From NCBI RefSeq assembly GCF_026191355.1, contig NZ_JAPHOQ010000010.1:1-64000 (forward strand): a stretch of DNA of 64,000 nucleotides, written 5' to 3'. This stretch comes from Legionella sheltonii. Its GTDB lineage: Bacteria; Pseudomonadota; Gammaproteobacteria; Legionellales; Legionellaceae. The position numbers and the translations under genes are program-made. Shown piece by piece: positions 18,410 through 27,083 of the stretch. The notes under the pieces were generated by a model that saw only the letters and a program-made list of their open reading frames with translations, made no database searches and was not told where the DNA came from. Within the stretch, counting starts at the first letter, position 1; every line of letters starts with the position of its first letter.

Positions 18410-18868
18410 TTAACATTGTGATAACGTTTTAGGATGCACAAGGTTTAAAAAATCATTACATTTAATTTTTAGCAGTTGAGTATGATTACCTGCATTAAAA
18501 ACTAACCATTCTTTATGAGCCAAGCTATCTGCAAGATAAACATCCATACCATACAGTTCACCAAAAATCGGTAGGGCGCCGACTTCACAATCAGCAAATT
18601 TATCCTGAAACTCAAACTCCTTAGCAATTTCTGCCTGTTTGGCATGGGTTTCGTTTTTTAATCGTTCTAAATCAAGACGTACATTCGCAGGAATGGCGAT
18701 GAGTACAAATTTGCCATCTAATTTGACAATAACCGATTTAGCAAAATAGTCGCCTTTAATATGTGCACCTTGAGCACATTGCGAAGCGGTATATGCTCTA
18801 GGGTGATTGATGGTTTTATAGGCAATATCATGATCCTTCATATATTTTCTAAGGGATAAACTTAACAT
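18410..18868 (-). CDS. YbaK/ProX-family aminoacyl-tRNA deacylase
   Basis: 152 residues from the ATG at 18868, which has GGAG eight bases upstream; the frame extends to a TTG at 18883. The YbaK fold is indicated by HPRAYTASQCAQGAHIKGDYFAKSVIVKLD, with the lysine that binds the tRNA 3' end region, and by VGALPIFGELYGMDVYLADSL. These free-standing domains remove wrongly attached amino acids from tRNA. It stands alone between convergent and divergent neighbours. Confidence 0.85.
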   Translation of the reverse strand: MLSLSLRKYMKDHDIAYKTINHPRAYTASQCAQGAHIKGDYFAKSVIVKLDGKFVLIAIPANVRLDLERLKNETHAKQAEIAKEFEFQDKFADCEVGALPIFGELYGMDVYLADSLAHKEWLVFNAGNHTQLLKIKCNDFLNLVHPKTLSQC

Positions 18869-19017
18869 GAGGGGCTCCAGCAAAAAATAGTGCTGTTTAA
18901 TTATAGTCCAATTTATCCATGCTAGCGAATTGATAAGCGCTAAGAGGGACTGTGATTTAATGCTTAGCTGATGTTTCAGCGATAATCAAAATAGTGGGCA
19001 GCGAGATATAATCTGAC

Positions 19018-19278
19018 TCAGCTAAAATATTCGAGTAAAAAAGGGAAAAAAATGAAAAAAAGTCCCAAGATCAAATAAAACAGAAATTGGTCTTGAATGC
19101 GATTTTGCTCTTCTTCTTTTGGGCGAAGCATATAAAAAGCAATAAATAGAGATGCAATCCCAATCGCTATGCAAAAAATTTGTACGTATAAAAATACAGA
19201 CGCAAAAAAGGGTGAAGTGGTTTGTACTACATTTTCTTTTACTGGAGTAATCTCAATTGCAGCAGCATATAAATTCAT
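19018..19278 (-). CDS. Small two-helix membrane protein
   Basis: 86 residues with two hydrophobic segments (about 27-49 and 65-84) separated by a charged loop RPKEEEQNRIQDQ. The ribosome site is GAGGAC eight bases before ATG. I do not recognise a family. The N-terminal segment before helix 1 has no signal peptide. Confidence 0.6.
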   Translation of the reverse strand: MNLYAAAIEITPVKENVVQTTSPFFASVFLYVQIFCIAIGIASLFIAFYMLRPKEEEQNRIQDQFLFYLILGLFFIFFPFLLEYFS

Positions 19279-19411
19279 TTTGTAGTCCTCGTCCTATCTG
19301 GTCCATATTTTAGTATGGACAAAAAAATGTACTCCATTAGGCATAATTGTTGATAAATTGCTTATATGGATTTAAAATGTACAGTTTAAACCAATTTTAT
19401 ACTTTAAGCTT

Positions 19412-20545
19412 ATGAAAATTTATTTAGTGGGTGGGGCAGTACGCGATAAATTGCTGGGCAATCATCCTAAAGACAACGATTGGGTTGTTGTAGGTGCGTC
19501 TCGCGAGGATATGTTGAAACTAGGTTATAAGCCAATAGCGAGTCAAGAAGCAAAAGATATACCTGTGTTTTTACATCCAGAGACGAAAGAAGAACATGCG
19601 CTTGCTCGATGTGAAAAGCGGGTAGGTCCTGGGCATACGGGTTTTGAGTTCGATGTATCCTCTTCAATCACTATAATTGACGATTTAAGGCGGCGCGATT
19701 TGACTATCAATGCCATGGCGCAGCCACTCGAAGAAGGAGGTTTGGGCGAGTTGATTGACCCTTATCATGGAAAAGATGATCTAGAAAATCATATATTACG
19801 GCATGTATCACCTGCGTTTGTTGACGATCCGCTTCGATTAGTACGCACAGCCCGCTTCGCAGCGTCCTTAGGTTTTCAAGTAGCCAAGGAAACGATGGCA
19901 CTCATGGAACAGATGGTTGTTGAAGATAAGCTAAGTGAATTGAGTGCTGAGCGAATCTGGAAGGAATTAGAACGTGCACTTATGGGAGCATATCCGGAAC
20001 ATTTTTTCGATGTTCTTAAAAAATGTGGAGCAAATAGTATTTTATTCCCTTGTATAAAAATACCAGGAGCTGGCATTAAGGCGCTCCAACGCGCTGCCGA
20101 TCATCAGGATTCTTTTAGTGTTCGTTTTGCTGCTTTGATGCACGACCAGCCTAAAGAGGAAATAATTAAGTTTTGCAAACAATTTAACGTACCAAACCAA
20201 TACCGGGATCTGGCGTTATTAATCAATCAAAACTTAGCACAATTTCGTTGTGTTTCTGAATCAGATGCAGAGGGGGTATTGGATTTATTAATCAACATTG
20301 GCGCTTTTTATAGTAAAGAACGTTTAAATGAATGCCTGCATATTTTTGAGCTTTGCACCCAAGAAACATCCTATGCAGAGCAAGTACTTAATGCCTTTCA
20401 AGCAGCCAAATCGGTTAATACTAAAGAGCTCTCTTCGAAATATACGGGTCATGAAATTACGAATAGAATTAAAGCATCACGTCTCGAAGCAATCCAAAAA
20501 TGTATCAATAATTCGGAATTGATCTCCACATATCACCTGTCTTAA
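19412..20545 (+). CDS. cca: CCA-adding tRNA nucleotidyltransferase
   Basis: Adds CCA to tRNA 3' ends using CTP and ATP. The 377-residue protein opens with MKIYLVGGAVRDKLLG (nucleotide-binding GG...R), followed by NDWVVVG, the catalytic carboxylates nearby, RRRDLTINAMA and DDPLRLVRTARFAA, typical of the class II bacterial enzyme. E. coli Cca is 412 residues with a C-terminal HD phosphohydrolase domain. Here only RFAALMHDQPKEE remains of that region and the later HD histidines are missing, so this is a nucleotidyltransferase without phosphohydrolase activity, as in other short forms. Confidence 0.95.
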   Translation: MKIYLVGGAVRDKLLGNHPKDNDWVVVGASREDMLKLGYKPIASQEAKDIPVFLHPETKEEHALARCEKRVGPGHTGFEFDVSSSITIIDDLRRRDLTINAMAQPLEEGGLGELIDPYHGKDDLENHILRHVSPAFVDDPLRLVRTARFAASLGFQVAKETMALMEQMVVEDKLSELSAERIWKELERALMGAYPEHFFDVLKKCGANSILFPCIKIPGAGIKALQRAADHQDSFSVRFAALMHDQPKEEIIKFCKQFNVPNQYRDLALLINQNLAQFRCVSESDAEGVLDLLINIGAFYSKERLNECLHIFELCTQETSYAEQVLNAFQAAKSVNTKELSSKYTGHEITNRIKASRLEAIQKCINNSELISTYHLS

Positions 20546-20562
20546 AAATAAGAAAAGCTTTT

Positions 20563-20580
20563 GTTGGGCCAAGGCCCAAC
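20563..20580. terminator. Palindrome after cca
   Basis: GTTGGGCCAAGGCCCAAC is a perfect palindrome 18 bases after the cca stop, preceded by AAAAGCTTTT. A related sequence (GGCCCAAGGCC) occurs near 57908, so this may be a dispersed intergenic repeat acting as a terminator. Confidence 0.45.
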
Positions 20581-20666
20581 CTACACCTAATTCTTATCGG
20601 GGAGCGCAGGTTGGAGATGAGAGTAAGAAAGCGATTTTTTTTTAATCCATTGATTATTGCGCAAGG

Positions 20667-22277
20667 TCATGGATAGTCTCTAAGAATTGTATCCAAATAG
20701 GGGATATGCTCCTCTTGAGCATTCTCCATTTTCTTAGCACTGGTAAAAAACATGATACGATGCCGCAGTGTCAGATGTAGGGTTTCGGTTTCTTGTTTAT
20801 TGGGCTTTAAAATTCCCTCAATTTTGTGTAATTGAGTGGTACAAGCAAGCAAATTAATATGATTTTTATTTAAACCTACTTGTATTAGTTTATCTCTTGC
20901 ACTTTGAACATATTGTGACGCTGTGATTAGTTTTTCTTGCCGCTCCTTACTATTATTCGATGCTAAGGCCGCTAAATAATAGAGCAAACCTAGATCATAA
21001 TCGCTAAACGCAAAACTAATAGTTCCCAATGGAGGATTGGACATAGGCAAGCTTTGATAAAAATCTTCCTTTAATTGAAAAGCAAGCTTGATTAACTTTA
21101 ACGTGTCATCAAAATTTTGATAGCCATTTTGGATGAACAATTCAATCGCATATTCGCTAATTAAAGAAGCTACATCAAATTTAGTATCTACAGTGAGTAA
21201 TTCTCTTGCTGAGTTAAAGTCGAGCCTCGGAATAAAATTGGAAATGGTTTCTTCTAGTTGTTTTAACGCTTCTTTGGGCTGATTTTGGTACTGAAGTAAT
21301 CTATTGCTAACCTGAGCTAATCTGACGTATGCAGAATGGGTTTTATCTTTGATGGCTTCTACTTGAGATTTGAAGTGAACGATTTCATCTTTGGCCTGAG
21401 CAAAATTATCTGCAGCAAGTTGCAGAAGAATACTGTAAAAATAATTACGTAATAAGTCAGGTTGAACTTCTGAGGCCGAATGTTGGGCATGTTTGGCGTA
21501 AATAGCATATGCCCATTTTAGATTGGTTTCTGCTTCCGATAATTGGTTGTTTTTTATAGATAGTAATGCCTGGCATTGGTAAAGCAGTGCAATATTTGTA
21601 TGGTCATTCTCAAAATACTTTTTCTTTTTTTCGAGTGATGATTGGAATAGTTTTGCAGCAAATTGATACTCTCCAAGAGCGGTCCACACATCTGCTTGAT
21701 CGTGCTCCAGATAACCAAAATCAATATCGTCTTCTGGCAAATGTTTTAAGCGTAATTCTCGAGCCTCAGAAAACAGTGCTAATGATTTAGAATAGGCTCC
21801 AACATTATAGTATGCATTACCCGCAGCATGCAGTACAAAAGCCCTTGCCAAATCTGTATCCTTATGGTCTTTGGCCTGTTTGTATCGCTGATTTGCTTCT
21901 TCAAAATGTATGATTCCTAGAACAGTGTTACCATTACGATAGGCACAGTCAGCCAAATGAGCATGAGTTAATGCACGAGATTCAGGGGGAACATCAGTTG
22001 CTTGTTTTGCTTCTAATGCAATCTTGAACAATTCAAGGGCTTTGGGATAATTCGACACTACATGGGTATTAAATACACCTAGGTTATGAGCTAATTGACC
22101 TAATAGGATGATTGAGGATTCTTCTTTTTCTGTTTGTAATAATTTTATGTATTTTTCCGCTTTACTTAACTGTTCGATTAATTGATTCCATTGCGTTTTT
22201 ATAGCATGCATTTCTGTATAATCGCTGGGATATTCTTGAATCAGTTTCTCAATAATTTCTTTTAATTCGGGTGACAT
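20667..22277 (-). CDS. Tetratricopeptide-repeat protein
   Basis: A 536-residue, all-helical protein. TPR-type units are visible between about residues 60 and 300, for example NYPKALELFKIALEAK, GNTVLGIIHFEEANQRYKQ, GAYSKSLALFSEARELR and GEYQFAAKLFQSSLEKK, with further helices to the end. No signal peptide and no enzyme domain. TPR arrays bind other proteins; the partner is unknown. In Legionella such cytosolic TPR proteins include regulators and effectors, so it could be either. It is monocistronic. Confidence 0.8.
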   Translation of the reverse strand: MSPELKEIIEKLIQEYPSDYTEMHAIKTQWNQLIEQLSKAEKYIKLLQTEKEESSIILLGQLAHNLGVFNTHVVSNYPKALELFKIALEAKQATDVPPESRALTHAHLADCAYRNGNTVLGIIHFEEANQRYKQAKDHKDTDLARAFVLHAAGNAYYNVGAYSKSLALFSEARELRLKHLPEDDIDFGYLEHDQADVWTALGEYQFAAKLFQSSLEKKKKYFENDHTNIALLYQCQALLSIKNNQLSEAETNLKWAYAIYAKHAQHSASEVQPDLLRNYFYSILLQLAADNFAQAKDEIVHFKSQVEAIKDKTHSAYVRLAQVSNRLLQYQNQPKEALKQLEETISNFIPRLDFNSARELLTVDTKFDVASLISEYAIELFIQNGYQNFDDTLKLIKLAFQLKEDFYQSLPMSNPPLGTISFAFSDYDLGLLYYLAALASNNSKERQEKLITASQYVQSARDKLIQVGLNKNHINLLACTTQLHKIEGILKPNKQETETLHLTLRHRIMFFTSAKKMENAQEEHIPYLDTILRDYP

Positions 22278-22457
22278 GGTTAATTAACATCCCTATTCAT
22301 TGGAAAAAAAGAGCATCATATCAGTTGATTACCTTAAGTAAATCAATTTGGCTCGGTTAATGGATAAAATACGGAGATGGTTGGAATCACCTTAAGGATA
22401 ATAACGGCTTAATGAAGGGTAGATTGTATCTTGATGACTGATTTTATGGGAACGGTT

Positions 22458-23198
22458 TTAATCGGTCATATTGATATGTCGGCCACCATCAACAAACATA
22501 ATGTCCCCAGTAATATAATCTGCCTCAGCCAAATATAAAACAGCCCCGGCAACATCTTCCGGTTTTCCCCAGCGTTTTAATAAGGTACGTTCTGCTGATT
22601 TAATTTGTCGCTCTGCTGAATATTGTTCAGGTGGCAAAACTGGTCCTGGTGCAATAGCATTAACCCTAATGTTTGGGCCTAATTCCACTGCAAGATATTG
22701 GGTCAAGCTTGCTAGTGCAGCCTTTGATATACCATGAAACATCATATTTTTACGAGGGTAAAAAGCAAATAAATCAATAATATTGATAATGGCTCCACGC
22801 TCTTGCTTTAACATGATTTTTGCTGCCTCGTTGGCACAATAGAGACTTCCATATACACCTACCTCAAAGGAATCATGCAAGAGTTGAAAGTCCTCGCAGG
22901 GAAAGGGGTGATTTACATAAAGCGAAGCACTATTCACGAGTAAATCCATTCGACCAAAGGAGTCATGAATCGCAGCAAACATATCACGAATTTCTGCAAG
23001 AGATCGAATATTCGCTTTTATCACAAGAGCCTTTTGATCAAATTGTTCTACAATCTTTTTTACCTCTATAGCTTGCTCATCAGATGCGTGATGATTAATG
23101 ACAATGTCATAACCATTTTGCGCTAATGTTTCAACAATACTTCGTCCAACTCGCTTAGCCCCGCCAGTAACAAGTGCTACTTTATTATCTGATTGCAT
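22458..23198 (-). CDS. Pteridine-reductase-like short-chain dehydrogenase
   Basis: 246 residues. The N-terminus VALVTGGAKRVGRSI is the TGxxxRxG form of the NADP-binding loop typical of pteridine reductases (PTR1, FolM) rather than ordinary SDRs, and IINIID places Asp where SDRs have the catalytic Ser, as in PTR1. The YxxxK pair reads HGISK, so the tyrosine position is histidine. The C-terminus PGPVLPP and GDIMFVDGG complete the fold. It may reduce dihydropteridines; a split folE lies 1.1 kb away. Confidence 0.8.
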   Translation of the reverse strand: MQSDNKVALVTGGAKRVGRSIVETLAQNGYDIVINHHASDEQAIEVKKIVEQFDQKALVIKANIRSLAEIRDMFAAIHDSFGRMDLLVNSASLYVNHPFPCEDFQLLHDSFEVGVYGSLYCANEAAKIMLKQERGAIINIIDLFAFYPRKNMMFHGISKAALASLTQYLAVELGPNIRVNAIAPGPVLPPEQYSAERQIKSAERTLLKRWGKPEDVAGAVLYLAEADYITGDIMFVDGGRHINMTD

Positions 23199-23293
23199 TG
23201 CAGTATCCCTACATTATTAGAGTCAGTTTACAGTTCCACTGTGTCTTCTGGCGAATTGTAAATAAACCCTGGTTTTCTAATTTAAAAGGTTTT

Positions 23294-23848
23294 TTATCTA
23301 TATGGAAACAATAGCTCAAACAAACAACGCTTTTCACGTTTTCGTACATCCAGCCCTAATTGTAGTTCGAATTGCTTTATATGCTTTAACGCTTGATATT
23401 TTGATTCCTTGACGCTTTCGATTTCCAATGCATACAACTCCCTATCTTGAGTAATTGCTTGGTATAAAACCACTTCTGCTTCAGGGAAAAGGAAGACTTG
23501 CAGATGTTTCATCAACTTATATTCTTTATAGCTATTGAACACGGTTAAAAATTTTTCTACTGTTTGTAACTGATCACCCTGTTCTTGAGCTAAAGAAATT
23601 TCAACTTCGAGCCGTGTTTGTGAATCTTTTCCGGGGGTAAAAGATTTTAGAGTCAAGCTTTGTTTCTCTTCATCCACTTTGTGTCGAATAATAAAATTAT
23701 TTAACCCATCTATAATAAAATAACGCTCAGCAACATCAACCTTATAATCACGGAGAGGGTAGAGTCGCAAGATAGCTGACTCTGCTTTTTTGAAGCTTTG
23801 CTTATTATCAAAGCAAAATTTATGTTCCACTTCAACAAACTTAGGCAT
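23294..23848 (-). CDS. CYTH-domain protein (triphosphate tunnel family)
   Basis: The 184-residue protein starts MPKFVEVEHKF, which contains the ExExK signature (E6, E8, K10) of the CYTH/triphosphate tunnel fold. Later strands carry the charged residues expected in the tunnel: FIIRHK, LTLKSF, TRLEVEISL, YALEIESVKES. Family members hydrolyse thiamine triphosphate or tripolyphosphate, or make cAMP. The size fits thiamine triphosphatase or tripolyphosphatase more than a full adenylate cyclase. It begins 3 bases after the stop of the SemiSWEET gene, so the two are one operon. Confidence 0.8.
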   Translation of the reverse strand: MPKFVEVEHKFCFDNKQSFKKAESAILRLYPLRDYKVDVAERYFIIDGLNNFIIRHKVDEEKQSLTLKSFTPGKDSQTRLEVEISLAQEQGDQLQTVEKFLTVFNSYKEYKLMKHLQVFLFPEAEVVLYQAITQDRELYALEIESVKESKYQALKHIKQFELQLGLDVRKREKRCLFELLFPYR

Positions 23849-23850
23849 AA

Positions 23851-24153
23851 TTATCTCACCACATTATCCAAAGATTTTTTTTTAAAATATTTATAATAGG
23901 CAATGAGCCAAGAAACAGTACCACAAGTGATTAAGCTGAGGATGGAACCAACGGCCAGAATAAGGTCGTTTACGATCCAACCATGAAAAAAGGTGAACAA
24001 TTGAATCACATTAAACCCCAAAAAAGTAAATAACGACAAGCTTTCTGAGCTTTTTACTTTTAACAAGGCAAAAATTTGTGGAATAAATAATGCCGCATTT
24101 GCAACTAAGCAAATTGAAAAACCAATATTAATAATTAGTTCTGAATACGACAT
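23851..24153 (-). CDS. SemiSWEET/PQ-loop family small transporter
   Basis: 100 residues with three membrane helices and the PQ-loop motif in IPQIFALLKVKSSESLSLFT. SemiSWEETs dimerise to move sugars or other small solutes. A basic tail (YYKYFKKKSLDNVVR) follows helix 3. It lies directly upstream of the CYTH gene in the same operon. Confidence 0.85.
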   Translation of the reverse strand: MSYSELIINIGFSICLVANAALFIPQIFALLKVKSSESLSLFTFLGFNVIQLFTFFHGWIVNDLILAVGSILSLITCGTVSWLIAYYKYFKKKSLDNVVR

Positions 24154-24315
24154 TTTTTATCCCATGTTTTTTATCTTTAATTATAGACCTTGAAAAAAGT
24201 TTGACCAAATTTTGGATTGAAGGGGTGTTTTGATTTTTTTTCTTGAGTAGTTTGCAGTTTGCTCTTTATTTAATGAACTAAACTTATAGGTAGCATCATT
24301 TAAGGAGTTGTTATA

Positions 24316-24750
24316 ATGCAAGCAGAGAAATATTCAATTGATATGGATGAAGAACAACAAAAAACCGATGATCAAGGGGCTGGAGACGTTATCAAAAAGT
24401 TACTTAGGTTGATTGGAGAAAATCCAGAGAGAGAAGGTTTAATAGATACTCCAAGAAGGGTTGTAGATAGCTGGAAAGAATTATATGAGGGATATTCTAT
24501 TGATCCGGCAAAAGTTTTGAGCACTTGTTTTTCAAATGAAAAACAATACAACCAACTTGTATTACTTCGTGATATTGAAATGTTTTCGATGTGCGAACAT
24601 CATATGTTGCCATTTTATGGTCGTGTGCATATAGGTTATATCCCTGATAATAAGGTAGTTGGATTATCTAAATTAGCCAGGATAGTGGAATGTTTTTCGC
24701 GTCGACTTCAGATCCAAGAGCAATTAACCGTACAAATTGCAGAGGCAATA
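24316..24750 (+). pseudogene. folE: GTP cyclohydrolase I, 5' part, interrupted by an IS
   Basis: GTP cyclohydrolase I turns GTP into dihydroneopterin triphosphate for folate and related pterins. This 145-codon part includes TPRRVVDSW and the zinc/catalytic block [15 protein letters not shown], then [19 protein letters not shown]. It stops at QIAEAI where the family continues with the second zinc cysteine. The missing 59 residues are found in frame after the IS at 26135. Removing the IS and one ATA target copy restores a 204-residue protein, the normal length. The truncated product lacks the second Cys ligand and should be inactive. The ATG has AAGGAG upstream. Confidence 0.93.
24748..24750. 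repeat. Target-site duplication ATA, left copy
   Basis: ATA immediately before the left end of the IS; the right copy is at 26132-26134. A 3-base duplication is usual for IS3-family insertion. Confidence 0.8.
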
Positions 24751-24835
24751 TAATCTAGGTCTGGTAATCTGGAACAAAATTCAGGAAAAATAAGAGCTAT
24801 TCCGAATTGGTTTATTAACTCCTGCTCTCACAGAA

Positions 24836-24912
24836 TGGCTTATCCACAAGTCCATAGGCCAGTAGAGCCTTCATCGTCTCGGATAGGCCTGTGGACCCTG
24901 TGGGTAAGCCAT
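24836..24912. terminator. Long hairpin at the 3' end of the transposase unit
   Basis: ATGGCTTATCCACAAGTCCA... pairs with ...GGACCCTGTGGGTAAGCCAT with few mismatches, leaving a loop of about 25 bases. It lies just after the OrfB stop and could terminate transposase transcription or block read-in from folE. It includes a TTATCCACA DnaA-box match, probably incidental. Confidence 0.6.
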
Positions 24913-24923
24913 GACACACCGAA

Positions 24924-25769
24924 CTATGTTTTAGAAACCGTACTAGGGTGTCCGAAATACACTTGAGCTGGTGTTAAATATCCAAAAGACTGATGGAGTC
25001 TTCGGTTGTTATAATATTCAAAATACTCAGCTAATTCCAGCTCTATCTCTTCGATTGTTTCGAAATCATACCGATAGAGTTTTTCTTGCTTAACACTGCG
25101 CCATAAACGTTCTATGAAAATATTATCGAGGTATCGGCCGCGCCCATCCATACTGATAGAGATTTTGTGGGCCTTCAAGGTATTGATCCAATCATTAGAC
25201 GTGAACTGAGCACCCTGATCGGTATTAAAAATATCACACCGCCCCTGTAATAACGCGTTTTTTAGCGCCTCTACACAAAATTCTGCTTCTAATGTTGGGG
25301 ACACCGCCCATTGAAGCACATACCGACTATACCAGTCCATGATGGCAACCAAGTAAACATGGCCTCCCTTCATACGCACGTAGGTAATATCAGCAGCCCA
25401 GACCTGATTAGGCTTAGTGATATCGATGTCACGTAATAGATAGGGGTACACGGTGTGCTCTTTATTGGGAACGCTTGTATTTGGCTTTGGGTAGACGGTT
25501 TCTAATCCCATAGCCTCCATGAGTCTCTTGATGCGTCGTTTACCAACAGGATAGCCAACTTCAAGGGACAACCATTGTGCGCGCTTCACTTTACCTTCAC
25601 ATGGATACTGGAGATAATGCTCGTCTAACAGCGCCATGAGCCGCTCGTCCTCTGCTGATATAGGAGACGCTTTGTAATAATAACTGGAAATACTCAATCC
25701 GAGTAGCATGCATTGTTCTCGGATTGATATTTCAGCGTTGCTATCAATCAGCTTACGCTTTTCATCCAA
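24924..25769 (-). CDS. IS3-family transposase OrfB (DDE integrase domain)
   Basis: 281 residues from the first ATG, with an rve-type catalytic core. The acidic triad is visible as D in VWAADITYVR, D in FNTDQGAQFTS and E in NIFIERLWRSVKQEKLY, followed by the NRRLHQSFGYLTPAQVY ending common in the family. It overlaps OrfA. In IS3 elements OrfB is normally made as an OrfAB fusion through -1 frameshifting; the OrfB frame is open upstream of its ATG through a run of nine A at the expected place (25784-25792). Confidence 0.95.
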   Translation of the reverse strand: MDEKRKLIDSNAEISIREQCMLLGLSISSYYYKASPISAEDERLMALLDEHYLQYPCEGKVKRAQWLSLEVGYPVGKRRIKRLMEAMGLETVYPKPNTSVPNKEHTVYPYLLRDIDITKPNQVWAADITYVRMKGGHVYLVAIMDWYSRYVLQWAVSPTLEAEFCVEALKNALLQGRCDIFNTDQGAQFTSNDWINTLKAHKISISMDGRGRYLDNIFIERLWRSVKQEKLYRYDFETIEEIELELAEYFEYYNNRRLHQSFGYLTPAQVYFGHPSTVSKT

Positions 25770-26055
25770 GCTCAGTGGCAGTCTTTTTTTTTAACCATGA
25801 TAATTGGGCTTGAAGTCGACCAATTTCCTCATACAAAGCACCAACAAGCTCGGCTTGCTCTTTTTTATCCTTATCATGAGAATTGGAAAAAGCATCTGAA
25901 ATAGCCTGCAATGCTGTTTGCTTCCATGCTTTAATTTGGGTAGGATGCACACCGTATTCGCTGGTCAGTTGAGCCTGAGTCAATTTTCCTTCAATTGCCG
26001 CAACTGCTATCTTTGATTTTTTTGATGCCGTGTAATAGTTTCTTTTTTTGCTCAT
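25762..26055 (-). CDS. IS3-family transposase OrfA (helix-turn-helix)
   Basis: 97 residues with a Tnp_1-type helix-turn-helix (KIAVAAIEGKLTQAQLTSEY, GVHPTQIKAWK) and a C-terminal leucine-rich coiled coil (LVGALYEEIGRLQAQLSWLKK). The A9 slippery run encoding LKKK lies just before the stop, so -1 slippage would join it to OrfB. The ribosome site is AGAGGAGAAT before ATG. Confidence 0.93.
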   Translation of the reverse strand: MSKKRNYYTASKKSKIAVAAIEGKLTQAQLTSEYGVHPTQIKAWKQTALQAISDAFSNSHDKDKKEQAELVGALYEEIGRLQAQLSWLKKKTATELG

Positions 26056-26131
26056 TCTATTCTCCTCTGTTACTTAGAAGAATAGCTCTTAAAAATTACC
26101 TTTTTTCGTCCAAAAAACCGCGCCTATATCA

Positions 26132-26134
26132 ATA
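26132..26134. repeat. Target-site duplication ATA, right copy
   Basis: Matches 24748-24750. Joining 24750 to 26135 rebuilds the folE frame exactly. Confidence 0.8.
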
Positions 26135-26314
26135 TATACTCATTTAAAACCCAAAGGGGTTGGGGTAATGATTGAGTGTCAACATTTATGTATGGTTGCT
26201 CGTGGTGTGAATAAACAAAATCCCTATATGGTGACCTCTCATTTTATGGGTATTTTAGAAACTGAATCAGAACGTAGAAAAGAGTTTAATGAACAGATAA
26301 CAAGAAAGTTGTAG
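26135..26314 (+). pseudogene. folE: GTP cyclohydrolase I, 3' part
   Basis: The frame TAT ACT CAT... encodes YTHLKPKGVGVMIECQHLCM and continues through the ARGV, VTSHFMG and RKEFNEQITRKL elements to TAG. This is the family's C-terminal portion with the second zinc cysteine in QHLCM. It has no start of its own, so it is not expressed as a working enzyme while the IS is present. Confidence 0.92.
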
Positions 26315-26378
26315 ATGGATAAATTCATTTATTTTTCATCGAACGGAATAATAATAAAAGCATCATATAGGAAAGCTA

Positions 26379-27083
26379 ATGGAAAAAAAAGCAAGCAAAT
26401 TAATTTTGATTACTGGAGGAAGGATTGGTCTTGGCAAAGCATTAGCAGAAAGCCTAATTAAGGAAAATGCTACGGTTATCGTTACCTCAAGGCAGGCACC
26501 ATTTCAAGAAAATATGAGATTAAATCCAGGAGAAATTCATTTACAACAATTGGATGTGACACAGGAAAGCTCTGTACTTCGCCTGTTTTCTTGGCTTAAA
26601 TCTTTGAATTATCCGTTAGATATACTGGTTAATAATGCAGGTTTTGGAATTTTCAATTCTATTGAAAATACGTCCACTGCTGAATGGGATTTAATAATCA
26701 AAACCAATTTAACGGGTGCCTTTTTATGCTCAAAAGAAGCCTACCGTATCATGAAAGAGCATCATGGTGGGCGTATTATTAACATTGGTTCTATAGCAAA
26801 TAAAGTCGGATTAAATAATAATTTAGCTTATGGCGCTTCTAAGTGGGGGCTAAAGGGTTTATCTACAAATTTAGGTGAAGAAGGAAAACATTATCATATA
26901 CGCGTTACTCATGTCACTTTAGGTGCAACTTATACAGAAATCTGGAACGATCGACCAGGCTTTTCAAAAAGTGATATGTTAGATCCTGAGCTAGTCGCTC
27001 GATTTCTATCCCAGCTGGTGCTCTTACCTTTAGAAATTGCAGTTAACGAAATTGAAATATTGCCGGAAAAAGGAGTTTTATAA
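26379..27083 (+). CDS. Short-chain dehydrogenase/reductase 1
   Basis: A 234-residue classical SDR with ILITGGRIGLGKAL (cofactor loop), NNAGFG, catalytic serine in INIGSIANK and YGASK (YxxxK). The lack of an acidic residue after the second strand and the presence of SRQ suggest NADP preference. The stop overlaps the next start (TAATG), so both SDRs form one operon that originally lay just behind folE (65 bases). The pathway could be pterin-linked, by position only. Confidence 0.88.
   Translation: MEKKASKLILITGGRIGLGKALAESLIKENATVIVTSRQAPFQENMRLNPGEIHLQQLDVTQESSVLRLFSWLKSLNYPLDILVNNAGFGIFNSIENTSTAEWDLIIKTNLTGAFLCSKEAYRIMKEHHGGRIINIGSIANKVGLNNNLAYGASKWGLKGLSTNLGEEGKHYHIRVTHVTLGATYTEIWNDRPGFSKSDMLDPELVARFLSQLVLLPLEIAVNEIEILPEKGVL

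Larger units (their letters stand above)
24751..26131 (-). mobile_element. IS3-family insertion sequence inside folE
   Basis: A complete element of 1381 bases with two overlapping minus-strand transposase frames. The ends are imperfect inverted repeats of about 50 bases: the left end begins TAATCTAGGTCTGG and the right end, read inward, TGATATAGGCGCGG, and both contain TAAGAGCTATTC about 40 bases inside. The ends were fixed by rebuilding folE across the flanks. Intact ends and ORFs suggest a recent, possibly still mobile copy. Confidence 0.93.

Noticed and set aside
24840-24848. DnaA-box match inside the IS
   Set aside because: It is part of the hairpin stem after OrfB and is most simply explained by that structure.
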